Shown in pieces: positions 30,839 to 38,936 of a DNA stretch of 40,040 nucleotides. The notes beneath the pieces were generated by a model, which saw only the letters and a list, made by a program, of their open reading frames with translations, ran no database searches and had not been told where the DNA came from. Position numbers and translations under genes: made by a program. The DNA comes from Ferroglobus sp964463865. GTDB lineage: Archaea > Halobacteriota > Archaeoglobi > Archaeoglobales > Archaeoglobaceae. Where the stretch lies: positions 1 through 40,040 of the forward strand of contig CAYXDX010000006.1 of NCBI GenBank assembly GCA_964463865.1. The letters run 5' to 3'. The first letter of the stretch is position 1. Every line of letters starts with the position of its first letter.

Positions 30839-31498
30839 GTGAATTGGGAGTGGATTATAAATGTAATGGAAAGTGAGGCCAGAAAAAGAGGCGCTCCGGT
30901 GTTCAGGAAAGAAGAGAAAGACCCGTTTAAAATACTCGTTTCGGCTATTTTAAGCACGAGGACGAGAGACGAAGTTACGATGGAAGTTTCGGAAAGACTT
31001 TTTGAGAGAATAAAAAGTCCGGAGGATCTGGCAAAACTGGATGTAAAGGAGATAGAAGAGCTGATAAGAGGCGTTGGATTCTACCGGGAAAAAGCCAAGA
31101 AGCTCAAAAAGATCGGTGAGATCCTGGTAAAGGACTTCAATTCCCGGGTTCCGAGCGATCTCGAAAGTCTGCTTCGGCTCCCGGGCGTTGGAAGAAAAGT
31201 CGCGAACATAGTTCTCGCCGAAGCTTTCGGGAAAGACGCGATAGCAGTAGACACGCACGTTCACAGAATCTCGAACAGACTTGGAATGGTGAAGACCAAG
31301 AACCCCGACGAGACCGAAAAAGAACTGATGAAAATCGTTCCAAAAAAGTTCTGGAAGAGAATAAACAAAGCGATGGTCGGATTCGGGCAAACGGTCTGCA
31401 AACCCAACAAGCCGAAATGCGGTGAGTGTCCTCTCGCAAACATCTGCTCGTACGGAAGCCATGATGCCAAGCGAACATCTTTCGACGGCGTTCGTTAA
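30839..31498 (+). CDS. nth: Endonuclease III (HhH-GPD DNA glycosylase/AP lyase)
   Basis: This 219-residue enzyme removes oxidised pyrimidines and cuts abasic DNA. It has the helix-hairpin-helix LLRLPGVGRKVANIVLAEAF with the catalytic Lys (GVGRK), the catalytic Asp in IAVDTHVHR, and the [4Fe-4S] site Cys-x6-Cys-x2-Cys-x5-Cys near the C-terminus. I chose GTG 30839, which keeps the N-terminal helix (WEWIINVMESEA) usual in archaeal homologues and fits leaderless TATA spacing. ATG 30866 is the alternative. The frame stays open upstream through rpo7 but that part is non-coding. Confidence 0.93.
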   Translation: MNWEWIINVMESEARKRGAPVFRKEEKDPFKILVSAILSTRTRDEVTMEVSERLFERIKSPEDLAKLDVKEIEELIRGVGFYREKAKKLKKIGEILVKDFNSRVPSDLESLLRLPGVGRKVANIVLAEAFGKDAIAVDTHVHRISNRLGMVKTKNPDETEKELMKIVPKKFWKRINKAMVGFGQTVCKPNKPKCGECPLANICSYGSHDAKRTSFDGVR

Positions 31499-31670
31499 TA
31501 CCACAATCGCGACTCGGTTCAGTTTAAACCAGAATGTTCCATCATCTTTAATCGAACGACTTCAGACCTACATTTCGACGATCAGAAATCTACTGTAAAG
31601 CCGCACAACACAGGCGTTCGATAAAAATAATTGAATAAAATAAAACTCTGTAAAATTTAAAATAAAAAAA

Positions 31671-31678
31671 TTAAATAT
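31671..31678 (+). promoter_or_regulatory. Promoter of the DUF1724 regulator (TATA box)
   Basis: TTAAATAT lies about 27 nt upstream of GTG 31702 and predicts a leaderless mRNA with a GTG start. The rest of the 31499-31701 gap is AT-rich and shows no gene, RNA motif or repeat I can support. Confidence 0.5.
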
Positions 31679-31701
31679 CACTTACCGATATACTCAAATC
31701 C

Positions 31702-32514
31702 GTGAGTGATGTCATCTTAGAATACATAAGAGAGTGCACGAACCCGTGGAGATACAAGATTTTAACGGTGCTCTCCAAGAGAAGCTGCAGAATGGTTGAG
31801 ATCTCGAAGGAAATAGGCGCACCAACGTCGACCGTTTCGCGAGCCCTGAACAAGCTCGAAAAACTCGAACTCGTCAGGAGAAGAGACGACTTCTACGAGA
31901 TTACCGCGTGCGGCGACATACTCCTAACGATACTAAACAAACTCTTAGAGTTCAACGAGATCAGAAACGAGCTCGAAAAAGCTGAAGAGTTTCTCAGAAT
32001 GATTCCCGACAACTTAAAGTTCGAATTCGTCGACATCCTGAAGAAAACGGAAAAACGAGATCTGATAGATCTGTTTCCAAAAGCCATCGACGATCTGTCC
32101 AGAGTCAGAGAATACGGACTCTACATAGACAGAATAATTAACTACGACATATACAAGCTGATGATAGAGCTCAACTTACAAGGAGCGAGTGAGAAAGTTA
32201 TTTCCACGAAAGCCACGATTCTCGAAAGACTGGAAACTTTCAAGCAGGCGTTGATAGACATGGACCTGAGCAAAAAAGAGCTGAGAATCGTGAGAGAAAA
32301 GGTGGAAATGAGGATTTACGACACGCCCATCCAACTCGGAGTCCTCGACGGAAAAGTCGTTTACTTCCAATACCACTACGCATACGCCCCGATGATTAGA
32401 AGCGAGTCAAAAGACGTGATCGAGTGGTGCGAAAAAGTTTTCTACCACTTCTGGGAAAGAGCTGAGCCCGTGGACATTAAAGGACTCGTCGACAGCATAC
32501 TTTACGAAATTTAA
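31702..32514 (+). CDS. wHTH transcriptional regulator with DUF1724 domain
   Basis: This 270-residue protein has an N-terminal ArsR/MarR-like winged helix (RYKILTVLSKRSCRMVEISKEIGAPTSTVSRALNKLEKLELV, about 17-58) and a C-terminal domain of the DUF1724 type common in Archaeoglobi and methanogens (about 135-265). The C-terminal region probably senses a ligand or mediates dimerisation. It is a single gene between nth and the convergent fumarase operon, and no operator could be tied to it. The effector is unknown. GTG 31702 was taken from TATA spacing. Confidence 0.8.
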   Translation: MSDVILEYIRECTNPWRYKILTVLSKRSCRMVEISKEIGAPTSTVSRALNKLEKLELVRRRDDFYEITACGDILLTILNKLLEFNEIRNELEKAEEFLRMIPDNLKFEFVDILKKTEKRDLIDLFPKAIDDLSRVREYGLYIDRIINYDIYKLMIELNLQGASEKVISTKATILERLETFKQALIDMDLSKKELRIVREKVEMRIYDTPIQLGVLDGKVVYFQYHYAYAPMIRSESKDVIEWCEKVFYHFWERAEPVDIKGLVDSILYEI

Positions 32515-32521
32515 AAAAGTT

Positions 32522-33112
32522 TTATTTGAGCTTCACAATTTTTTCGTAATTCTCTCTAACTCTCTTCTCCACCTCCTTATACAGGCTGTTTCCGTGAGCG
32601 TCTATTCCCACGACGCACGGACCGAACTTCTCGACCTCAAGAACCCACACGGCTTCCGGCATTCCGAGGTCTTCCCAGAAGACCTCTTTCACTCTCTTGA
32701 TCGACTTCGAAGCCAGAGCTCCAGCTCCTCCCGGATAAGCTAGGTAGACGCCTTTGCCTCTAAGCGCTTCGACGACGGCGTCGCTCATACCTCCTTTGCC
32801 TATTATCCCCATGCAACTAACTTTTTCGAGTATTTTTGGCGTGAGCGAGTTCATTCTCGCAGATGTCGTAGGGCCGGCAGACACGACCTTGAATTCGTCG
32901 TTCTCCTTCTTTACCAGAGGTCCGCAGTGGTAGATGACGGCACCGTCCAAAGAGAACGGCAATTCTTCCCCCTTCTCCAGCAACTCCAACATCCTGACGT
33001 GTGCCTCGTCTCTTGCCGTTAAAACAACCCCGCTAACGTAAACTATGTCCCCGACCTTCAACTTCAAAACATCCTCTTTGCTAAGAGGCGTTTCGAGTAT
33101 CACCCCAATCAC
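32522..33112 (-). CDS. Class I fumarate hydratase, beta subunit
   Basis: This protein of about 196 residues is the C-terminal (beta) part of the two-subunit, Fe-S fumarase (or L(+)-tartrate dehydratase family). Motifs are TPLSKEDVLKLKVGD, the YHCGPLVKK segment, SAGPTTSARMN and CMGIIGKGGM. I chose GTG 33112, which overlaps the alpha-subunit stop as GTGA; GTG 33103, with GAGGTGAT just upstream, is equally possible. With the alpha subunit it interconverts fumarate and malate. Its 3' end abuts the convergent regulator gene. Confidence 0.92.
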   Translation of the reverse strand: MIGVILETPLSKEDVLKLKVGDIVYVSGVVLTARDEAHVRMLELLEKGEELPFSLDGAVIYHCGPLVKKENDEFKVVSAGPTTSARMNSLTPKILEKVSCMGIIGKGGMSDAVVEALRGKGVYLAYPGGAGALASKSIKRVKEVFWEDLGMPEAVWVLEVEKFGPCVVGIDAHGNSLYKEVEKRVRENYEKIVKLK

Positions 33113-33936
33113 CTCAACTCGGCGAAAGCTCTTCTGTTGGCCCAGCACTGAATGTTCACGGCCACCGGGAGCGAAGCCGTGTGGCAGTGACCGAATTCGA
33201 CCAAAACTGCGAGAGCCGTAAACTTCCCGCCCAAACCTCCCGCACCAATGCCAAGTTCGTTAACAGCCTCGAGGATTTCGAGTTCGAACTCGTTCATTTT
33301 CGTAACATCTCTCAGCAGCGCCTTCTTAGCGAGTTTAGCCGCGCCGTCGAAAGTAGATCCTATTCCCACGCCTATAAACATCGGTGGGCAAGGCTTTCCG
33401 CCAGCTTCTTTAACCACGTCTACGACGAACTTCTTGACCTCGTTAACCTGACTCGGCAACATCATTTTTAACGCCGACACGTTCTCGCTTCCCGCTCCTT
33501 TCGGCATTACCGCTATCCGCATTCTGTCACCCTCGACAACGTCGACGCTCACGTTGGGCATGTGCAACCCCGTGTTGTCTCCCGAGTTTTTCCTCGTCAG
33601 CGGGTGAACGGCGTTGGGTCTCAGAGGAACGGTTTTTGTCGCCTTTCTTACGCCTTCTCTGATTGCCTCGTAAAGGTCGAAGTCGAGGCTAAGCTCTCTT
33701 CCGAGCTCAACAAAAACCACCGGAATTCCCGTGTCCTGACACATCGGAATCCTATTTTTCTCCGCATACTCGACGTTCTCGAGTATCGCTTTCAAGATGC
33801 TTTTCGCCATCTCGCTCTCTTCTTCCTCGTAAGCCTTCTTTATGGCTTTCAAAACGTCGTCGCCAAGTTTCGTCTCGGCTTCAAGGAACAGGTTAGAAAC
33901 CGTATCGACTACGTCTTCGTAACTTACCAAACTCAC
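33109..33936 (-). CDS. Class I fumarate hydratase, alpha subunit
   Basis: This 275-residue Fe-S subunit has cluster cysteines in IPMCQDTGIP, GGKPCPPMFIG and FGHCHTASLPV, with VPLRPNAVHPLTRKNSGDNTG between them. I chose GTG 33936, which overlaps the dapB stop as GTGA and has a GGGGGT upstream; the longer frame runs into dapB. Fumarase activity is the default. The tartrate dehydratase branch is an alternative that motif reading cannot fully exclude. Confidence 0.92.
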   Translation of the reverse strand: MSLVSYEDVVDTVSNLFLEAETKLGDDVLKAIKKAYEEEESEMAKSILKAILENVEYAEKNRIPMCQDTGIPVVFVELGRELSLDFDLYEAIREGVRKATKTVPLRPNAVHPLTRKNSGDNTGLHMPNVSVDVVEGDRMRIAVMPKGAGSENVSALKMMLPSQVNEVKKFVVDVVKEAGGKPCPPMFIGVGIGSTFDGAAKLAKKALLRDVTKMNEFELEILEAVNELGIGAGGLGGKFTALAVLVEFGHCHTASLPVAVNIQCWANRRAFAELR

Positions 33937-34694
33937 ACCCCCAGCACGTCCTTCATCGAGTAGAGACCAGGTTCGTCCACTTCGCTTATCCACTCCGCAG
34001 CTTTGATAGCTCCTCTTGCAAATATCTCTCTGCTCCAAGCTTTGTGGTTTATCTCAATCCTCTCGCCGAACCCTATGAAGTAAACGAAGTGCTCCCCTAC
34101 AACATCTCCACCTCTTATCGCGAAGACACCTACCTCGCTACCTCGCGGACACTCTCCACTCCTCCCGAAAACGAGCTCGTCAATGCCTTTAACTTCCTTG
34201 ATGATTTCAGCTACTTTTAGAGCCGTCCCACTCGGCGCGTCTCTCTTGAACCTGTGATGAATCTCCACTATTTCGACGTCGTAGTCTTTGAGGAGTTTCG
34301 CGGCCGTCTCGATTATCTTCCAAAAAACGTTAACACCAACGCTGAAGTTTGGACTCATCACGATCGGGATTTTCTTACTTGCGCCTTCAACAACTCTCCT
34401 CTGGTCTTCGCTCAAACCAGTAGTTCCTATGACAAGTTTTTTCCCGGATTTTACCGCGAGTTCTACAAGTTTCACGGTAGCTTCCGGAACCGAAAAGTCT
34501 ATAGCCACGTCTCCAGCAATCTCTTCCATTTGGGTTATGCTCGTCCCGATTTTTCCTACCCCTGCCAATTCTCCTGCATCCTTTCCAACTTCACGAACGT
34601 CGAAAGCTTGAACGACTTCGTGACCCATCTCTAAGGCGTTTTTCACGACCAGTCTGCCCATCTTACCAGCCGCACCGTTTACGGTAATTTTCAT
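33933..34694 (-). CDS. dapB: 4-hydroxy-tetrahydrodipicolinate reductase
   Basis: This 253-residue enzyme of lysine/diaminopimelate synthesis has the N-terminal NAD(P)-binding VNGAAGKMGRLV, GTTGLSEDQ, SPNFSVGVNVFW and the catalytic EIHHRFKRDAPSGTAL with His-His and Lys. The family length is about 250 residues. It lies 43 nt downstream of the Mth938-like gene and overlaps fumA, so lysine synthesis and fumarase genes are co-transcribed here. Confidence 0.95.
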   Translation of the reverse strand: MKITVNGAAGKMGRLVVKNALEMGHEVVQAFDVREVGKDAGELAGVGKIGTSITQMEEIAGDVAIDFSVPEATVKLVELAVKSGKKLVIGTTGLSEDQRRVVEGASKKIPIVMSPNFSVGVNVFWKIIETAAKLLKDYDVEIVEIHHRFKRDAPSGTALKVAEIIKEVKGIDELVFGRSGECPRGSEVGVFAIRGGDVVGEHFVYFIGFGERIEINHKAWSREIFARGAIKAAEWISEVDEPGLYSMKDVLGV

Positions 34695-34737
34695 AGGCGA
34701 ACGTTCGAAGAAAAAGGTAAAAACACTTTCGATATTT

Positions 34738-35079
34738 TCAGCACGTTAGGTGAGCTGCAAGAATGACTCTTTTGCCTTCCCTTTTCAGTCTGTTAAAAGT
34801 TTCTACCGCTTTTGCCGTTGGCTCAATTATAACGTCGATTCCGCGCTCTTTCAAAGCCTTGACGACGTCGCTGTCTACTTTTACCCTACCATAAGCCCCC
34901 GTTCCGAACACGACCACGTCCACTTCTCCTTTCAGCCATTCGAGGTCTTCTAAGGAGACTCTGTGACCCTCCTTCCTCCACCAGCTCTCGACGAGAACTT
35001 TATCCCCGACCACAACGTCGTTTCTGTATTCCCGATCTCCGACGATTATCTTACCGAACTCGTATCCCTTCACCAACAT
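34738..35079 (-). CDS. Mth938/DUF498-domain protein
   Basis: This 113-residue protein of the Mth938-like (AAMDC/DUF498) fold has FGKIIVGDREYRNDVVV, the SWWRKEGHRVSLEDLEWL segment, VVFGTGAYGRVKV and a C-terminal AHLTC. The family is widespread but its biochemical role is unclear; homologues include a respiratory-complex assembly factor. It heads the dapB-fum cluster and is divergent from amzA. Confidence 0.85.
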   Translation of the reverse strand: MLVKGYEFGKIIVGDREYRNDVVVGDKVLVESWWRKEGHRVSLEDLEWLKGEVDVVVFGTGAYGRVKVDSDVVKALKERGIDVIIEPTAKAVETFNRLKREGKRVILAAHLTC

Positions 35080-35150
35080 CGAAGGTCACCACAACTTCGT
35101 CGTTGCATCTACTAAAGTTTTTTAACCTCCGTCAAAAGTAAAGATAAACA

Positions 35151-35645
35151 ATGATAGTTAAGATAGTCTCAGTAGAAGCAGACGAGGTTTTAATCCAGAG
35201 AGTAGCTGAAGACCTCGAAAAGAAGTTTCCGTTTTTCGAGTTCGAAGTGTCGAAGGAACATATAGACGTCGAAAAGGCTTACGACGTCTCGCGAGGACAA
35301 TTCGTCGCGAGCAAGATTGTCAGAATGGCTGCCGGAAACGGCTTTAAAGTCGTCGTAACTTCCGTCGACATCTACGAAGATTCTCTTAATTTCGTCTTCG
35401 GGCTGGCCATACCGGTTTTAAGAACTGCCGTCGTATCTTATTTCAGGTTGATCGGAGAAAACCTGTTCGAAAGGCTCGAAAAAGAGATCGTCCACGAGCT
35501 CGGCCACCTTTTCGGACTCGAACACTGCAAGAACGATTGCGTGATGAAGTTTTCGAACTCCGTGTTCGAGGTCGACCTAAAACCTCTGAAATTTTGCGAG
35601 AGGTGTTACCGGTCACTTCGCGTCTTTCTCAAGCACTTCTCTTGA
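35151..35645 (+). CDS. amzA: Archaemetzincin metalloprotease
   Basis: This 164-residue protease has the archaemetzincin zinc motif HELGHLFGLEHC followed by three more cysteines (NDCVM and CERC) that form the structural zinc site. It is a soluble, cytoplasmic member of the metzincin clan with unknown physiological substrates. The ATG at 35151 has no strong Shine-Dalgarno sequence. Its last 33 nt overlap the end of the convergent thiC gene. Confidence 0.93.
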   Translation: MIVKIVSVEADEVLIQRVAEDLEKKFPFFEFEVSKEHIDVEKAYDVSRGQFVASKIVRMAAGNGFKVVVTSVDIYEDSLNFVFGLAIPVLRTAVVSYFRLIGENLFERLEKEIVHELGHLFGLEHCKNDCVMKFSNSVFEVDLKPLKFCERCYRSLRVFLKHFS

Positions 35646-36899
35646 CATCTTTATCGCGCAGAGATCTCCGCACATGCTACAGGCGTCGGTAGTCGACTTC
35701 CTCCTTGCGTGGATTTCCATCGCTTTCTCGGGATCGATGCTGAGTTCGAACTGCCGTCTCCAGTCAAGGTTCTTCCTCGCCAGGCTCATTTCATAGTCCC
35801 TCATTCTTGCTCTTTCTTTTACTCCTTCCTTGACGAGATCTGCTGCGTGTGCTGCTATTTTAGCCGCGATAACACCTTCCCGAACGTCTTCAACGGTTGG
35901 AAGCGCGAGGTGTTCTGAGGGCGTGACGTAGCATATGAAGTCCGCTCCGTGCATACCTGCAATTGCAGCGCCTATAGCAGCTGCTATGTGGTCGTATCCG
36001 GCAGCGATGTCAGTGACGAGTGGTCCGAGCAGATACAGAGGGGCGTTTTTCGTTACGAACTTCATCGCCTTAACGCTCGTCTCGATTTCGTCTATCGGCA
36101 CATGCCCCGGTCCTTCAACCATCGCCTGAACTCCCGCGTCCCTGCACTTCTCCACAAGTTCGCCGAGTATTATGAATTCGGTAAACTTCGCCCTGTCGCT
36201 CGCGTCGGCTATGCAGCCGGGTCGAAAGGCGTCTCCGAGGCTTATCGTTACGTCGTATTCCCTGAGGATTTCGAGCAGGTAGTCGAAGTTCTTGTAGTAG
36301 GGATTCTCAGCGTCGTTGTGCTCCATCCACTTTATTATTATCGAACCTCCTCTGCTCACGACACCCATCAGCCTTCCGCTGTTCTTCAGCCTCTCCACGC
36401 TCACCCGACAAACTCCGGCGTGAATGGTCATGAAGTCCACACCATCTCTTGCGTGCTTTTCCACGACGTTGAAAAAGTCGTCCTCGTCGAGGTCCTCCAC
36501 GCTTTTCTCTCTCGCTGCCTGGTATATCGGAACTGTGCCCAGCGGAACGTTTACGGCTTCCATTATTCTCCTCCTTATGTAGTCGAGGTCACCTCCGGTG
36601 CTCAAATCCATCACAGCATCCGCTCCGTATTTCACAGCCACCTTCGCCTTTTCCACTTCTTCCTCGACGTTAACGTAGTCAGCTGACGTTCCAACGTTAG
36701 CGTTAACCTTCGTCGAAACCATCCTTCCGATAGCCTTAGGTCGAAAGTCTTCATCTCTCAGAACGTTCCTCGGAACAACAACTTCCCCCATGCCGATGAG
36801 CTTTACGAGTAAATTGACGTCAATACCCTCGGATTTAGCGACAGCCTCAAGCCAGTCCGGGTATTCTCCTTTTTTCGCCATCTGCATCAAAGTTTCCAT
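35613..36899 (-). CDS. thiC: Phosphomethylpyrimidine synthase ThiC
   Basis: This 428-residue radical SAM enzyme converts aminoimidazole ribotide to HMP-phosphate in thiamin synthesis. It has the family core (NANVGTSADY, DLSTGGDLDYIRRRI, GDAFRPGC, VEGPGHVPIDE) and the C-terminal cluster motif Cys-x2-Cys-x4-Cys in CSMCGDLC. I chose ATG 36899, where homologues begin and the TATA spacing fits; the frame stays open upstream. No TPP riboswitch can fit because the predicted leader is only a few bases. The Tyr/Glu-rich N-terminal extension of bacterial ThiC is absent, as usual in Archaea. Confidence 0.95.
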   Translation of the reverse strand: METLMQMAKKGEYPDWLEAVAKSEGIDVNLLVKLIGMGEVVVPRNVLRDEDFRPKAIGRMVSTKVNANVGTSADYVNVEEEVEKAKVAVKYGADAVMDLSTGGDLDYIRRRIMEAVNVPLGTVPIYQAAREKSVEDLDEDDFFNVVEKHARDGVDFMTIHAGVCRVSVERLKNSGRLMGVVSRGGSIIIKWMEHNDAENPYYKNFDYLLEILREYDVTISLGDAFRPGCIADASDRAKFTEFIILGELVEKCRDAGVQAMVEGPGHVPIDEIETSVKAMKFVTKNAPLYLLGPLVTDIAAGYDHIAAAIGAAIAGMHGADFICYVTPSEHLALPTVEDVREGVIAAKIAAHAADLVKEGVKERARMRDYEMSLARKNLDWRRQFELSIDPEKAMEIHARRKSTTDACSMCGDLCAIKMSREVLEKDAK

Positions 36900-36920
36900 A
36901 TTTCTGGAGTTGAGGGTAAA

Positions 36921-36934
36921 CAATAAATAAATTC
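36921..36934. promoter_or_regulatory. Shared TATA region between thiC and the M24 peptidase
   Basis: CAATAAATAAATTC is read on the minus strand as AATTTATTTATTG, about 28 nt upstream of thiC ATG 36899, giving an almost leaderless start. On the plus strand the same AT block predicts a start near 36951, about 26 nt before the peptidase ATG 36977. Confidence 0.45.
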
Positions 36935-36976
36935 TTTGCTGCTTTGAAATGGAGATCATTCTGGAAGGTGTCGAAC

Positions 36977-38077
36977 ATGATTTACGAGCTACTGAAAGAC
37001 AAAGGTGCACAGTTCTTCGTCATGTTCGGCAGCAGCAAGGATCCTAACTTTTACTACGCGACGGGGATGAAGCTACCGGATCCGGCACTTTACGTTATAG
37101 GAGAAGACGGAACGGAGCTGCTGGTCGTTCACGAAATGGAAAGAAGGAGAGCCGAAAAAGAGAGCAGAGTGAAAGAGATGGCCTCTCTGACGGACCTCGG
37201 CTTTTACGAGAAGGCTAAAGAGATGGGCGTGGATGATGCTCTTGCGGAAACGTTCGTGGAGCTTTTGAAGATACACGGAGCTCGAAAAATACTCGTTCCA
37301 AAAGAGTTTCCGAGCTTCCTTCTCGTCAGATTTCAGAAAAGCCTTGAGGTCGAGGTTGTTCAGAATCCATTCCAGAGGATTAGAGCGGTAAAAAAACCGA
37401 AAGAAGTGAGAGAGATAAAAAAAGCGAGTGAGGTGGCTGTGAAGTCGTTCGAGTTCTTCCTGAGACTCCTCGAAAAAGAGAGGAACTGCAACGTCCTTAG
37501 GAGCAAGGTGGAGCTTTTCGTTTACGAGAACGGATGTCTGGCAGAGGACACGATAATATCTTCGGGTGTGAGAAGTGCAGACCCGCACCACATCGGAGAC
37601 GGAGTCGTGGAGAGACACGTGATATTCGACGTGTTTCCGAGAGTTAGAAGCAGCGGATACTACTCGGACTTCACGAGGACCGTGCTCGTGGAAAAGGACG
37701 AAGAGCTCGAAGACATGGTGAGGGCTTGCATAGAGGCGAAAAACGAAGCGATAAAGCTGGTAAAACCCGGCGTTAAAGCAAAGGAATTGCACGACAAGGT
37801 CTGCGACGTTCTCGAGAGTTACGGATACGCCACAATCAGGAGTAAAGCGAAAGAAGGGTTCATACACTCCACGGGACACGGAGTCGGACTCGAAGTTCAC
37901 GAAGAGCCAAGAATATTTAACTCCGAGGAGGAGTTGAAGCCCGGAATGGTGTTCACGATCGAGCCGGGTCTTTACTACGAAAACGTTGGTGGCGTTAGGG
38001 TAGAAGATACTGTTTTAGTTAAAAAGTCCGGTTGCGAGGTGCTAACTAAATATCAGGACTTCGTTAAGAGGTGGTAA
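36977..38077 (+). CDS. M24-family Xaa-Pro dipeptidase (prolidase-like)
   Basis: This 366-residue protein has an N-terminal creatinase-like domain (about 1-120) and a C-terminal pita-bread catalytic domain. All five metal ligands are visible: two Asp (IFDVF and YSDFTRT), His (GHGVGLEVHE) and two Glu (TIEPG and VRVEDTV). It should hydrolyse Xaa-Pro dipeptides or remove N-terminal residues before Pro. I chose ATG 36977 with GGAAGGTG upstream. Its stop is 1 nt before the methionine aminopeptidase gene, so they form an operon. Confidence 0.9.
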   Translation: MIYELLKDKGAQFFVMFGSSKDPNFYYATGMKLPDPALYVIGEDGTELLVVHEMERRRAEKESRVKEMASLTDLGFYEKAKEMGVDDALAETFVELLKIHGARKILVPKEFPSFLLVRFQKSLEVEVVQNPFQRIRAVKKPKEVREIKKASEVAVKSFEFFLRLLEKERNCNVLRSKVELFVYENGCLAEDTIISSGVRSADPHHIGDGVVERHVIFDVFPRVRSSGYYSDFTRTVLVEKDEELEDMVRACIEAKNEAIKLVKPGVKAKELHDKVCDVLESYGYATIRSKAKEGFIHSTGHGVGLEVHEEPRIFNSEEELKPGMVFTIEPGLYYENVGGVRVEDTVLVKKSGCEVLTKYQDFVKRW

Positions 38078-38078
38078 C

Positions 38079-38936
38079 GTGATAGAAAAGCACGAAAAAG
38101 CCGGTGAAGTTCTGAAAAAGGTTAGGGAAGAAGTTGCAAGCATGGTGAAGCCAGGAGTAAAACTGATAGAGGTCGCGGAATTCGTGGAGAACAGAATAAG
38201 GGAGCTCGGAGCCGAGCCCGCTTTCCCCTGCAACATATCCATAAATTCTGACGCCGCACACTGCACGCCGAAAAGAAGCGATGAAAGAGTGTTCAACGAG
38301 GGAGATCTTGTCAAAATCGACATCGGCGCTCACGTCGACGGTTACATAGCCGACACGGCCTTTACGGTAGACCTTGGGGACAACGAAGACCTCGTAAAAG
38401 CCGCGGAAGAGGCTCTAAAAAGTGCTATCGAAATTATAGAGCCGGGAGTTTCGACTGCCGAAATCGGAAAAACCATAGAAGAGACGATCAGGGAGTTCGG
38501 ATTTAAGCCCGTGATAAATCTGACTGGACACGGATTTCTCCCCTACGTCGCCCACGCACCTCCGACGATATACAACTACGGAATAGAGAAGGGCGTAAAG
38601 CTGATCGAAGGGATGGTGATAGCGATAGAGCCGTTCGTAACCAACGGAGTCGGCAAGGTCTCTGAGAGGAGCGAGGTCGAGATATACTCACTGCTCAACT
38701 TGAAACCGGTTAGAGGCAGGATAGAAAGGCAGATTCTGAAAGAGATAGAAAAATACAGGACGTTACCGTTCGCCAAAAGGTGGCTCAGCAAGGCTCCAGA
38801 CGTTATTCTCGCCAAACTCGTCAGAGAAAAAGTCCTGAGGAGCTATCCGGTCTTAACCGAGGTCTCCGGAGGACTCGTCTCTCAGGCGGAACACACGGTC
38901 GTGATAGAAGAGGGTGGAGCGAGAGTTATAGTGTGA
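38079..38936 (+). CDS. map: Methionine aminopeptidase, type II
   Basis: This 285-residue M24 enzyme removes the initiator methionine. It has the archaeal type-2 pattern: FPCNISINSDAAHCTPKRSD, metal ligands in KIDIGAHVDGYIADTA, LTGHGFLPYVAHAPP, AIEPFVTNGVG and the final Glu in QAEHTV, with the helical insertion typical of type II near 205-255. It starts with GTG 38079 behind GAGGTGG, 1 nt after the prolidase gene. Its last 11 nt overlap the convergent FtsZ-like gene. Confidence 0.95.
   Translation: MIEKHEKAGEVLKKVREEVASMVKPGVKLIEVAEFVENRIRELGAEPAFPCNISINSDAAHCTPKRSDERVFNEGDLVKIDIGAHVDGYIADTAFTVDLGDNEDLVKAAEEALKSAIEIIEPGVSTAEIGKTIEETIREFGFKPVINLTGHGFLPYVAHAPPTIYNYGIEKGVKLIEGMVIAIEPFVTNGVGKVSERSEVEIYSLLNLKPVRGRIERQILKEIEKYRTLPFAKRWLSKAPDVILAKLVREKVLRSYPVLTEVSGGLVSQAEHTVVIEEGGARVIV

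Noticed and set aside
31499..31701. Possible RNA gene or regulatory repeat in the 200-base gap after nth
   Set aside because: AT-rich with no stable stem, repeat or conserved RNA motif visible; only the TATA element of the downstream gene is supported.
35949..36686. Plus-strand frame of 245 codons opposite thiC
   Set aside because: Antisense shadow with no recognisable domain; thiC is clearly the real gene.
36900..36976. TPP riboswitch for thiC
   Set aside because: The predicted thiC leader is only a few bases, and no TPP aptamer motifs are present in the gap.
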